The position numbers and the translations under genes are program-made. A stretch of DNA of 64,000 bases from UBA6522 sp963664945. GTDB lineage: Bacteria > Pseudomonadota > Gammaproteobacteria > Steroidobacterales > Rariloculaceae. Below, piece after piece: positions 15,796-24,507 of the stretch (position 1 is the stretch's first letter; each line of letters opens with the position of its first letter). The stretch covers positions 3,720,001 through 3,784,000 of the forward strand of contig OY761822.1 of the NCBI GenBank assembly GCA_963664945.1, written 5' to 3'. Below the pieces are notes generated by a model. The model did not search any database and was not told the origin of the DNA. It saw nothing but the letters and a program-made list of their open reading frames with translations.

Positions 15796-18093
15796 ATGAG
15801 AGCACCGAAACTCGTAAACGAACTCAAAACCATTTTCATCGTCCTCGGCTGCCTCAGCGTGGTCTTTTTCGCCGCTTGTGCAGGGCTGGGTGACCGGTCG
15901 CCGGGCGAAAGCTTCCCGCAACCACCGAGTGAACCCGCCGCTCAAACGGAATCTGCATCCGGGCGTCCGGCCGGGTTGGAGGAAGTCGTTGTGCAGCCAA
16001 GACCGAGAGAAGCCGCCGCGCAACCGGCTGCCGCTGGTGGAATTGCCGAAAATCAAAGCGAAAGCCCTCTCATGCTCGAACAAGCGATTGTGACTGCGGT
16101 GCGAGGGCAGTTGAGCCTGGAAGTAGCTTCTTCTCAAGACGTGTTGCCGCCGACGGTGAACGCGGGCGAAGAGCTGTGGGTCATCGCGACTGCGACCCAG
16201 CCGGACACGGCAGGCGATCCCAATGAGGATTCCTCCCCCGGGTCCGGTGCGATGCTGGCGACCTACCTGCCCGCTGACGGTGCAATTGCGGGCCACAGGA
16301 GCGAATTGCCGCTGCCGCTCAAGCACACCGAAGTGCATGCCCGGATCACGGGTTACGTCGGCACGGTCGATGTGACACAACAATTCGAGAACCCATTCGA
16401 CCGAAAGATAGAAGCGGTCTACGTTTTTCCGCTGCCGGAGAAGGCCGCCGTCAGCGAATTCATCATGACCATCGGCGAACGCCGCATTCGCGGTATCCTG
16501 AGGGAACGCGCCGAGGCCGAAGCGATTTACAACGAAGCACGCGCTCAAGGCTACCAGGCAAGCCTGCTCACCCAGCATCGCCCGAACATCTTCGAGCAGA
16601 AGGTGGCCAACATCGAGCCCGGCCACCGGATCGACGTCAACATTCGCTACTTTCATACACTGGCGCATCGGGACGGCTGGTATTCGTTCGTGTTTCCCAC
16701 CGTCGTCGGTCCCCGCTACAACCCGCCAGGGACCGCTAATCCGATCCTGGCTGTACCGCGAGCGCCGATCCGACCGTTGACCACGGGAGCAGCCGTACAG
16801 TACCTGCGGCCAAGGGAACGGTCGGGGCACGACATTTCCATTACGGTCGAACTTGATGCCGGTGTGGCGATCGAGGCCATCGAATCGAGCCACTACATCG
16901 ACCAGGATCGGACCGGACCCGATACCGCCAGAGTCGAACTGGCCAGTCGCGCCACGATTCCCAATCGCGACTTTGTCCTCGACTTCAAGGTGGCGGGCGG
17001 ACAGATCAAGTCCAGTCTCCTGACCTACAGGGATCCAGAGCACGCAGGCCAGGGTTTCTTCACGATGATGCTTTATCCGCCATCCGATCTCGAAAGTCTG
17101 CGGCGTCATCCGCTGGAGATGATCTTCGTGCTGGACAGTTCCGGTTCGATGAACGGCCAGCCCATCGAGCAGGCCAGGGCGGCGATCATCAGGGCGCTGG
17201 ACCTGCTGGAGCCCGGCGACACGTTCCAGGTCATTCGGTTCTCCAATAACGCCAGCCAGTTCGGCCCCGATCCGGTCCGTGCAACGCGCAGGAACATCGC
17301 GCGCGCCAAACAGTACGTGCGATCGCTGGACGGGAGCGGAGGCACCCACATGATCGAAGGCATCCGGGCTGCGCTGGGCTTCCCGCATGACCGTCGCCGC
17401 CTGCGATTCGTGACATTCCTGACCGACGGGTACATCGGCAACGAGGCGGAGATCCTTGGCGAAATTCATCGCCTGATCGGAGAGTCGAGAATCTTCAGTT
17501 TCGGCGTGGGCTCATCGGTGAACCGATACCTGCTGGAACGCATGGCCATCATCGGTCAGGGCGCCGTTGCCTACCTTGGACCGCGCCACACAGGCGACGA
17601 CGTCATGAATGATTTCTTCGAGAGGATCAGTTTTCCGGCGCTTTCGGACATGGAGATCGACTGGGGCGGCATGCAGGTCAGCGACGTTTATCCGTCGCGA
17701 CTTCCCGATCTATTCGTCGGCCGCCCGGTCGTCGTGACGGGCAAGTTCTGGGGCAGCCCGGACGAAATCACCGTGCGCGGCCAGGCTGCCGGCGAACCCG
17801 TCGAAGTCACCATGGACGCCGACGGTCAGATGAATGAACATGGATTTCTGCCCGGAATCTGGGCGCGCCTGCGGATCGCCGACTTGACGGATCGGCGCGC
17901 CTGGGTCAGGGATCCCTACGGAGAACTTGAAGGCGTCATCAAGAATACGGCGCTCGAATTCGGGCTGATGTCCGACTACACCGCCTTTGTCGCCGTCGAC
18001 GCGACACGCAGGACGGCGGGCGATTCAGGGGTGACTGTGGTACAGCCCGTGCCCATGCCCGATGGTGTGCGCTACGAAACGACGGTACCGTAG
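15796..18093 (+). CDS. VIT and von Willebrand factor A domain lipoprotein
   Basis: A 765-residue protein with a lipobox-like start (VVFFAAC) and a low-complexity linker. A VIT domain covers about residues 170-300 (VDVTQQFENPFDRKIEAVYV, with the conserved VFPLPEKAAVSEF). A VWA domain begins near residue 440 with the MIDAS motif DSSGS (447-451) and FLTDGYIGNE. The architecture matches bacterial inter-alpha-trypsin-inhibitor-like proteins, some of which are sortase targets, but no LPXTG motif or C-terminal helix is visible here. It ends the cluster that follows the sigma factor, 14 bp after the cohesin-like gene. A metal-dependent adhesive or stress-related surface role is likely. Confidence 0.88.
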   Translation: MRAPKLVNELKTIFIVLGCLSVVFFAACAGLGDRSPGESFPQPPSEPAAQTESASGRPAGLEEVVVQPRPREAAAQPAAAGGIAENQSESPLMLEQAIVTAVRGQLSLEVASSQDVLPPTVNAGEELWVIATATQPDTAGDPNEDSSPGSGAMLATYLPADGAIAGHRSELPLPLKHTEVHARITGYVGTVDVTQQFENPFDRKIEAVYVFPLPEKAAVSEFIMTIGERRIRGILRERAEAEAIYNEARAQGYQASLLTQHRPNIFEQKVANIEPGHRIDVNIRYFHTLAHRDGWYSFVFPTVVGPRYNPPGTANPILAVPRAPIRPLTTGAAVQYLRPRERSGHDISITVELDAGVAIEAIESSHYIDQDRTGPDTARVELASRATIPNRDFVLDFKVAGGQIKSSLLTYRDPEHAGQGFFTMMLYPPSDLESLRRHPLEMIFVLDSSGSMNGQPIEQARAAIIRALDLLEPGDTFQVIRFSNNASQFGPDPVRATRRNIARAKQYVRSLDGSGGTHMIEGIRAALGFPHDRRRLRFVTFLTDGYIGNEAEILGEIHRLIGESRIFSFGVGSSVNRYLLERMAIIGQGAVAYLGPRHTGDDVMNDFFERISFPALSDMEIDWGGMQVSDVYPSRLPDLFVGRPVVVTGKFWGSPDEITVRGQAAGEPVEVTMDADGQMNEHGFLPGIWARLRIADLTDRRAWVRDPYGELEGVIKNTALEFGLMSDYTAFVAVDATRRTAGDSGVTVVQPVPMPDGVRYETTVP

Positions 18094-18128
18094 AGCCAAA
18101 GCCGCGACGGTGGCAACGGCCATTCAGA

Positions 18129-18611
18129 TCATCGTGGGCCCACGGAGGGTTCCGGCCCAGGCACCTGCTCCCGCACGGCGGCAACGCGCTCCGCGGTGAT
18201 CGGCGGTGCGCCATTCCCATACGCTTGCCTGATGTAGCTCAAGACCGCGGCCATTTCCGCATCGTCAAGGAAGTCGAATCGCGCCATCAGGATGCCGGAC
18301 CCGAATCCGCCCGTCAGCATGTAGCCGATGAGCGCGTCCTCGCTGCCGGTAATCCACGGGCTGGCAATGAGCGTCGGCGTCATCCCCGGAACGCCTCGAC
18401 CACTGGACATATGGCAGGCTAGGCAGTCCCGCTCGTAGATTTGGCGCCCGTCAACGGGGCGTGCCGAGGTTTGAAGCATTCCCGACGACCCGCTGCAGGC
18501 GGTCAGCGTCGCTGCCGCCGCCAAGATCAGGACGATTCCGAAGAGAAGTCGCTTCAGGTCATCGAAGTTCGATGCTCGCCAAAGTCCGGCTCTCGACAAG
18601 GTCTTGCACAC
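18129..18611 (-). CDS. Lipoprotein cytochrome c (single heme)
   Basis: A 160-residue class I cytochrome c with a lipobox (TLTAC) and one heme site, CLACH, followed by MSSGRGVPGMTPTL. The axial Met is probably in GILMARFDFLDDAEM. It lies 15 bp downstream of a PQQ-type sugar dehydrogenase gene on the same strand and is the obvious electron acceptor for that enzyme. The GTG at 18611 is the formal start; the signal peptide begins about 18 residues later, so an internal start is possible. Confidence 0.85.
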   Translation of the reverse strand: MCKTLSRAGLWRASNFDDLKRLLFGIVLILAAAATLTACSGSSGMLQTSARPVDGRQIYERDCLACHMSSGRGVPGMTPTLIASPWITGSEDALIGYMLTGGFGSGILMARFDFLDDAEMAAVLSYIRQAYGNGAPPITAERVAAVREQVPGPEPSVGPR

Positions 18612-18626
18612 GGCGAAGTCTGGCGC

Positions 18627-19955
18627 TCAACGCGTGCCCTGTTCGCCGACATGGTCGATTCGCCAGACGCGCCCGCTCACGGTGCTGGAGACGTAAATTT
18701 CACCATCCGGGCCCTGTTCGATGCCGGTGGGACGGTGAATCGCATCGCTGGGGTCTTCCAGGACGTCGCGTCCCTCGAAGCCGTCGGCGAACACCTCCCA
18801 ATCCTCGCCGGGCATGTCGTTGCGGAACGGCACAAACACCACGTTGTAGCCCCCCTGGGGCAGCGGCGCGCGGTTCCAGGAGCCATGGAAGACCACGAAT
18901 ACGCCGTTCCGGAACCGGTCCGGCAACTGATCCCCCGTATAGAACATCATGTCATTGGGCGCCCAGTGGGCGGGAAAGTTGGCAATGGGCTGTTCGTAAA
19001 CACCGGCTTCGGCCTCCTCCTGACCGTCGCCGCCGTACTCCGGCGCCAGAACGCGCGCGCCCCTGAGGTGATCGAAGTACGTGAACGGCCATCCGTAGTC
19101 GCCGCCGTCGACCAGGACGTGCATTTCTTCGGACGGCAACTCCGCGCTGTCTTCGGCGCTGAAGTTCTCGGGATAGAGCGTATACAGCGCGTCCCGACCG
19201 TGGGTCAGGAAGTACAACCGCTGGTGCGCCGGATTCCATGCCATCGCCATGGCATTGCGGATGCCCGTCGCGTAGCGCCGGCCATGCGTCGCCTGGGACT
19301 GGTTGGTGGCACCGGCGTCAAACTGCCAGACGCCTCCCTGCCACTCAAGCTGCGGACAGGGCCTCTGGCCGGGCGAGCCCCGCGTCCGAAACTCCACCAT
19401 GCAGGCATTCGATGGCGCTCCGACATTGACGTAGAGGTTGTTGTCGTCGTCTATGGCAAAGGTCTTGGCCTCGTGGAGACGTTGCTCGGGAAACCCGTCG
19501 ACTACAACCTCCGGCGGTGCGGACGGCACCAATTCATCGCCCTCGAACGCAAACCGGTAGACGGCGGTCTTGGAGCCGAAATAGAGATATCCGTCGTGAA
19601 ACTGCAGGGCGGTGCCGGGGATTTCCGTGGCGAAGCGCTCGATGATGTCTGCGGCGCCATCCCCATCGGTGTCCTTGAGCGCGACGATGCCCATGTTGGA
19701 ACCCCTTCCGAGACGCACCGTCAACGCGTAGTAGAGCGTGCCGTCGTCCCGCATGGCCATGTGGCGACCGTAGCCTTCCACGTCGGCAAAAACCGTCGCA
19801 CTGAATCCGGACGGGACCCTTATCCCCGTCTCCGGATCGATGGCGCTCGCCGGATCAACCGAATATTGGTTCACGACCTGGCCGACAACGGAACCGGCGG
19901 CCACAAGGCAGCAGGCCAACGCAAGCGACGCCCCTGAAATAGGACTTTTCTTCAT
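18627..19955 (-). CDS. PQQ-dependent sugar (sorbosone/glucose-type) dehydrogenase-like protein
   Basis: A 442-residue exported six-bladed propeller of the soluble glucose/sorbosone dehydrogenase family. It has a signal peptide (LALACCLVAAGSVVGQ), RVPSGFSATVFADVEG at the start of the propeller, LHEAKTFAIDDDNNLYVNVG, ATGIRNAMAMAWNP, DGGDYGWPFTYFD and FVVFHGSWNRAPLPQGG, with a closing PTGIEQGPDGEIYVSS. These are the usual cofactor-pocket segments. It would oxidise an aldose or related alcohol in the periplasm and pass electrons to the cytochrome encoded 15 bp downstream. Upstream, 19956-20098 contains a 7-bp inverted repeat (CTGACCG at 19998 and CGGTCAG at 20026) but no other clear signal. Confidence 0.85.
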   Translation of the reverse strand: MKKSPISGASLALACCLVAAGSVVGQVVNQYSVDPASAIDPETGIRVPSGFSATVFADVEGYGRHMAMRDDGTLYYALTVRLGRGSNMGIVALKDTDGDGAADIIERFATEIPGTALQFHDGYLYFGSKTAVYRFAFEGDELVPSAPPEVVVDGFPEQRLHEAKTFAIDDDNNLYVNVGAPSNACMVEFRTRGSPGQRPCPQLEWQGGVWQFDAGATNQSQATHGRRYATGIRNAMAMAWNPAHQRLYFLTHGRDALYTLYPENFSAEDSAELPSEEMHVLVDGGDYGWPFTYFDHLRGARVLAPEYGGDGQEEAEAGVYEQPIANFPAHWAPNDMMFYTGDQLPDRFRNGVFVVFHGSWNRAPLPQGGYNVVFVPFRNDMPGEDWEVFADGFEGRDVLEDPSDAIHRPTGIEQGPDGEIYVSSTVSGRVWRIDHVGEQGTR

Positions 19956-20100
19956 ATGGATTCGTTCCTCATCGAACTGGCGCCAACAAACTGCGCACTG
20001 ACCGCCCCACAGAAGCAGGGATTATCGGTCAGCGGCTGTGCGACCGTAGCCTGAATTGTAATTTCAACCCCCTCGCCGCTGGCGCCGGGTTCCCGCGCTA

Positions 20101-21290
20101 GTGTAGCGTCTCGTAATTGACTATACACTATGTATCTTCCCGTGAGCTTCCCTGGCGCGTTGGATTTTTGCCAGGATCGCCTGCCCGGATTGTTTCCAGA
20201 CATACGGCTTGGGGTTCAGGTTGCGTTCCTCCAGATAACCCGTGATGGTTTCGACCAACTCGCCGACGCCGCGGAAGCTGCCGCCGCGAATGACGTCCTG
20301 GGTGAGGTCCCTGAAGAAACGCTCCACCAGGTTCATCCAGGAACTCGACGTGGGCGTGAAGTGCATGACGACCCGGTCGATGCCGTGCGCCTTGCGGAAG
20401 CGCTGGTTGTGCCATTTGACCCAGGACTTCACCTTGGCGTGCTTGTGGGTGGCGTAGTTGTCCACGATCAAGTGCAAGCTCACGTCGGGCGGCGCCTCCC
20501 GGTTCAACTGGCGCAGGAAGTCCAGCCACTGCCGGTGCGTGTGCCGGGCGGCGGTGCGGCTGAAGATCTTGCCGTCCAGATACGACAGCGCGGCGAACAG
20601 CGTGACGGTGCCGTGGCGCTTGTAGTCGTGCGTCCGCGTGCGGGTGTATCCGCGCATGACGGGAAAGCCGGGCTGGCTGCGTTCCAGGGCTTGGCACTGG
20701 CTCTTCTCGTCGCAACACAGCACCAACGCCCGGTCCGGCGGATTCAGGTACAACCCGACCACGTCCCAGAACTTCTTCTCGAAGTGCTTGTCGTTGGACA
20801 GCTTGAACGTGCGGGTCGCGTGCGGCTTGATGTCGTTGGCGCTCCACAGCCGTTGCACGGTCGCCTTGGACACCCCGGCCGCCCCGGCCATGCTCCTCAC
20901 CGACCAGCGGTTGCGGTTCGGCGGCGGGCGCGTCGCCCCGAGAATGATACGCTCGCGCACGTCCGGAGCGATGCGCGGCTTGCGTCCCCGGCCCTTGGCG
21001 TCGGCCAAACCCGCCGGGCCCGACGCGCGGAAGCGCCGCTCCCACTTGATCACGGTCGCGCGGCTGACGCCCACTTCCAGCGCCGTCTCCGCCTGGCTCA
21101 GCCCGTCCGCCCGGCGCAGCACGATCGCAGCGCGCCGGTGGTCCCGCTGCGCCGCCGTGGGCCGGTTCAGCACCGATTCCAACGTCCGCCGCTGCTCCGC
21201 GGTGATGCTCAATGCGCGAATGGGCTGTGGCATGCCTCGCAGGGTGCCGGAATGTCATTGAACAGTCAATCTATTTGTGAGACGGTACAC
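20101..21290. mobile_element. IS630-family insertion sequence, complete
   Basis: A 1190-bp element bounded by imperfect inverted ends. The left end reads GTGTAGCGTCTCGTAATTGA; the right end, read inward, is GTGTACCGTCTCACAAATAG. It is flanked by TA on both sides (20099-20100 and 21291-21292), the target duplication typical of the IS630/Tc1 group. It carries one transposase gene on the minus strand. Insertion took place in the TA of the TAG stop codon of the neighbouring m5C methyltransferase gene; because the element's first base is G, the stop codon is preserved. Confidence 0.85.
20121..21233 (-). CDS. IS630-family transposase
   Basis: A 370-residue transposase. The N-terminus has two helix-turn-helix units (GLSQAETALEVGVSRATVIK; then SMAGAAGVSKATVQRLW). 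The DDE catalytic core shows the first Asp in LCCDEKSQ, the second in LIVDNYATHKH, and Glu in SWMNLVERFFRDLT. This order and spacing are those of IS630. The frame is intact and the element ends are well preserved, so it is probably recent and active. Confidence 0.95.
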   Translation of the reverse strand: MPQPIRALSITAEQRRTLESVLNRPTAAQRDHRRAAIVLRRADGLSQAETALEVGVSRATVIKWERRFRASGPAGLADAKGRGRKPRIAPDVRERIILGATRPPPNRNRWSVRSMAGAAGVSKATVQRLWSANDIKPHATRTFKLSNDKHFEKKFWDVVGLYLNPPDRALVLCCDEKSQCQALERSQPGFPVMRGYTRTRTHDYKRHGTVTLFAALSYLDGKIFSRTAARHTHRQWLDFLRQLNREAPPDVSLHLIVDNYATHKHAKVKSWVKWHNQRFRKAHGIDRVVMHFTPTSSSWMNLVERFFRDLTQDVIRGGSFRGVGELVETITGYLEERNLNPKPYVWKQSGQAILAKIQRAREAHGKIHSV

Positions 21291-22393
21291 TAGTTCCATT
21301 TAGTTAGCGGCCCGTTTATGGTCTGGCCACGGAGTTCCTCAACGCATCGCCGCGACAAGACGGTAGCGAAGTCGCATGGCAAAGCGTTGCCAATCATGTT
21401 GCACACATGCTCCATGTACGGTGTGTCAAAGCGATAGTCCATAGGGAACGTTTGCAGTAGCGCTGCCTCCCGCACGGAAATCGTTCGATCATTTGCAGGA
21501 TGGCCGAAGCGCCCTTTGCTAAAGGTCGTGCAGCCACCCGTGATTGTCGGCGACGGACTGTCCCATTCCATTCGCCCGTACACGTTAGTGAATCCAACAT
21601 AGCCGTCGCGATGACATTTGGGCCGGAGGTGTTCGGGTATCCGTATCCATGCTTCCCCTGCTCTGGCAGCTTTGATGCGTTCCATGTTGGTGGGCGACAA
21701 GTCGCGGACGACATGCCAGTCAGACCGCTCGACTTGACCCCTTGCTCGAGCTTTCGCCAATGAAACCGGGGGCGGCATCCCCTCGATCGTCTCACGTACC
21801 GTCCGCCACGGCATCTCATCACCGACCGGCTTCCCGCAGTGCGTAGCGTCCGGTAGGGTAATCTCGAAATCCAGACCACCCAACAGGACCAAGCGCCGTC
21901 GGAACTGCGGAACGCCATAGTCGGCGACCTGTAAGTTCCCCTCCGTCAACCGGTAGTTGAGTGCTTGCAACCGCGACTGCAACTGGCCGTAAAGGTGCTT
22001 ACCCTTGCGACTCAGACCCGGGACATTCTCCATCATGACGGCGCGTGGGCGAATTTCTTCGGCCAAGCGGGCCATCTGAAGAACAAGTTTGTTGCGAGGG
22101 TCTTCTCTACCCTTGTACTTTGCCGTCAGGCTGGTGAAGCCTTGGCAGGGTGGACAGCCGGCCAGAAGATCGATCCTGTCGGTACCGGCGAGTTGCAGCA
22201 GACCGGCACCGGAGACGGTTGCAATATCCTGCTTCAGACACTTGACTTCGGGGTGATTCGCCTTGTAGGTCGCAAATGAGTGGGGCTCCAGTTCCACTGC
22301 GGCGACAACGCGGAAACCTGCCCGTTTCAGACCGACTGTCAGGCCGCCCGCGCCGGAGAAGATATCGATTGCCGTTAACGTCATGCTCGTCAA
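21290..22393 (-). CDS. DNA (cytosine-5-)-methyltransferase
   Basis: A 367-residue m5C methylase with all core motifs. The SAM site is DIFSGAGGLTVGL (motif I), the catalytic Cys83 is in GCPPCQGF (IV), MENVPG gives Glu122 (VI), and QFRRRLVLLGG is motif VIII. TITGGCTTFSKGRFGHPAND and REAALLQTFPMDY form the motif IX/X end. The target-recognition region between VIII and IX is short. It begins with an ATGA overlap on the upstream GHKL ATPase gene, so the three genes of this locus are an operon and this is the protective or modifying methylase. The stop codon TAG is shared with the IS630 insertion site. Confidence 0.93.
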   Translation of the reverse strand: MTSMTLTAIDIFSGAGGLTVGLKRAGFRVVAAVELEPHSFATYKANHPEVKCLKQDIATVSGAGLLQLAGTDRIDLLAGCPPCQGFTSLTAKYKGREDPRNKLVLQMARLAEEIRPRAVMMENVPGLSRKGKHLYGQLQSRLQALNYRLTEGNLQVADYGVPQFRRRLVLLGGLDFEITLPDATHCGKPVGDEMPWRTVRETIEGMPPPVSLAKARARGQVERSDWHVVRDLSPTNMERIKAARAGEAWIRIPEHLRPKCHRDGYVGFTNVYGRMEWDSPSPTITGGCTTFSKGRFGHPANDRTISVREAALLQTFPMDYRFDTPYMEHVCNMIGNALPCDFATVLSRRCVEELRGQTINGPLTKWN

Positions 22394-24505
22394 TGGTCCT
22401 TCGCAGAGGCTGGTTCGACGTCACGCAGGCGACGGGCTTCGTTCAAGAAGTCCTCGTGTACACGTTCCGATTTCAAAAGAAACGCTCTCCAACCCATGTG
22501 TGTCAGTTTGCTGTCCTTACGATAACCGTTAAACGCAGCGCGCTGCGAACCGCTCAACCCCAGTTTGTCGCAAACCACCGTAATGTGGAAATCACCGAAG
22601 TGTTTGCGGAACTCGTCGTTTCCTGGTTCTTTGAGGAACGCGTCCATGTTGTCGTAGTACGTGACTATCCTCTCCATTTCAGGATTCGACAGACTGTGCC
22701 CCGGCTTCTTGATCTCGATAATCTGTATGGTGCCTTCCTGGCTGGACAGGACGAAGTCCGGCCGCTTGCCTGTCTCTTGGAAATCGGCCAAAGAAATGGA
22801 TTCGCCAGTCTTGGCCTTGTAGTACTTCTCGAACTCCCGGCGAAGACTTGAGAATGTCCGGTTTTCTGTCACCGGGGCCCATTCAGGATTAATCAGCCAG
22901 GGCGCGTGGGTGATTAGCTGCTGGAGGTCGTTCTCGTCGGAGTCGTCGGCGTCCTTCAGGATTTCCAGGCGATTGATGACCTTGAGGCGATCTTCCGCGA
23001 TTCGACCAAACGACGACAACTCGGCCAGTCGCGCCGTACGCAGGAACGAGGACAGAACGGAGAGCGGCGTGTCGGCGCTGGCGACAGCTTCCTGCATCTT
23101 GGAGTTGAGCGTAACGTGGGGAGCAAGAGTGATGCTTAGATCGACCAGATCGCTCACGACGCTCGCATCTTCGACCTCTCCCCGGCTGATCGTGCGCCCG
23201 AAGGACTGTGCAATCTGCTTTGCGCTATCGCGAATATCTTGATGTTGGTCGGTTGGATAGGCGCTCAGAATACGTGCCTCGACATTGCCGGTCTCGAAAA
23301 ACAGTTCCAATGTCGCTTTACGCATGGGATTCCGCGACAAGGTTCCGATGCGTTTCACGGCTTTCTGGCCCCAAACCTGAAAGGCTGCGGCAAGTTCGTC
23401 TGACCAGAGTATGTCGCGTCGGTCGGTCTGGATCAGGTCGTCGTCTTCGTCCAGCCAATCGGCGTGGAGCTCGCCGACAAGGTACGAACGGACATTGTGC
23501 TCCCCCGTGAATCCTGCCCGCTGATTGAAAATCGATGTCTGTGCGGCGATCTTGCCGCGGCAATAGATTCTGACACCGGCCATGAGGTCGTCCTTGTAGG
23601 GCGCCTTGGAGTACGCCATCCAGCCGGTGACGGGGCGAAATGTGCCCTCATGTTCGAATCCGGCCGACAGGTCCGTGGCAGGGGTGCCGTCGGGGTTAAG
23701 TGCATTTCCGTCTTGCTGAAACGTCAGCCTGGTATTCGGCATGGTTTCGATGTCGAAGTTGCCGATCGTCTGCGGTGGATGATCGGATTTCGTGTTGTCC
23801 ATGAGTCGGATTTGCCAGTTCTCCGATTTGATGCCGAAGCGTTGGGCGAGCTGGCGACCCAGGACATTGGGGTCGGGAACCTTCCGGAAATTGAAGTTTC
23901 TCAGAATAATCCTGGTGCCTGACCTCGGCGAATAGGATTCGTCGTGAGCTCCGACAGTCGGCTTGTAACGTTCGTCGGGTTCTTTTTCAAGGGCCATGAT
24001 GCCCTCGTAGTCGAGAATGATGTGAGACGTGAGGTAGCCCTTCGCGTCCACATTGGAGCCGGTGTCATTGCCATCGAGCGGCTCTCCGCCCGCGCTGATC
24101 ACTTCGATGGTTCTGCAAATGCCGAAAGGCGCCAGCTTCCCGACGCCCTTGCGGCCCATGACTTTGCGATTGAATCGAGGCGAGCGGTCACCCCGGTTGG
24201 CATCATTGCGTCGCTCGGCCCCGACGACAAGGAAGAAATCCTGGACCTGCCGAGGCGTCATGCCGAGGCGTCATGCCGATCCCATCATCGACCACTTCAA
24301 TGTCAAAACCTTTGTCCGACAATCTACCGCCTGCCCGGGTCGCCAAAAACTGCCCCATCGGGGCTCGAACGGTCACGACCTTCGCATCCGCGTCGTAGGC
24401 ATTGGCAATGAGTTCGGCAATTACGGCGGATACCTTGTCGTAAAGCTTGACTCCCAACTTGTCGACGGTAAGCCGGGAGATTCTCATTGAGTATTCGACT
24501 GACAT
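22390..24505 (-). pseudogene. MORC/MutL-like GHKL ATPase fused to PD-(D/E)XK nuclease, frameshifted
   Basis: Read together, two frames give a protein of about 700 residues. The N-terminal part (from ATG 24505) holds the GHKL N-box ELIANAYDADA and G1 box VVDDGIGM. The second frame (22390-24261) continues with TPRQVQDFFLVVG and the G2 loop MGRKGVGKLAPFG. A helical middle follows, then a C-terminal nuclease-like domain with RPDFVL and EIKKPGHS (PD-(D/E)XK, about residues 495-520 of the second frame). The frames are split by a 13-bp tandem duplication at 24251-24276. It starts 2 bp after the helicase-methylase gene. MORC-type ATPases are known in prokaryotic restriction operons. Removing one repeat restores the gene, so it may be a switchable rather than dead gene. 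Confidence 0.8.
24251..24276. repeat. 13-bp tandem duplication causing a frameshift
   Basis: CGAGGCGTCATGC occurs twice in a row. Thirteen bases shift the frame by +1 and break the GHKL ATPase gene exactly after its DDGIGM motif. With one copy the reading frame runs DDGIGM-TPRQVQDFF without interruption. The repeat also supplies an ATG (complement of 24259-24261) from which the second frame could be restarted. Confidence 0.9.
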
Positions 24506-24507
24506 GC

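Noticed and set aside
20130..21293. 387-codon plus-strand frame through the IS630 element
   Set aside because: Antisense to the IS630 transposase; low-complexity and without motifs.
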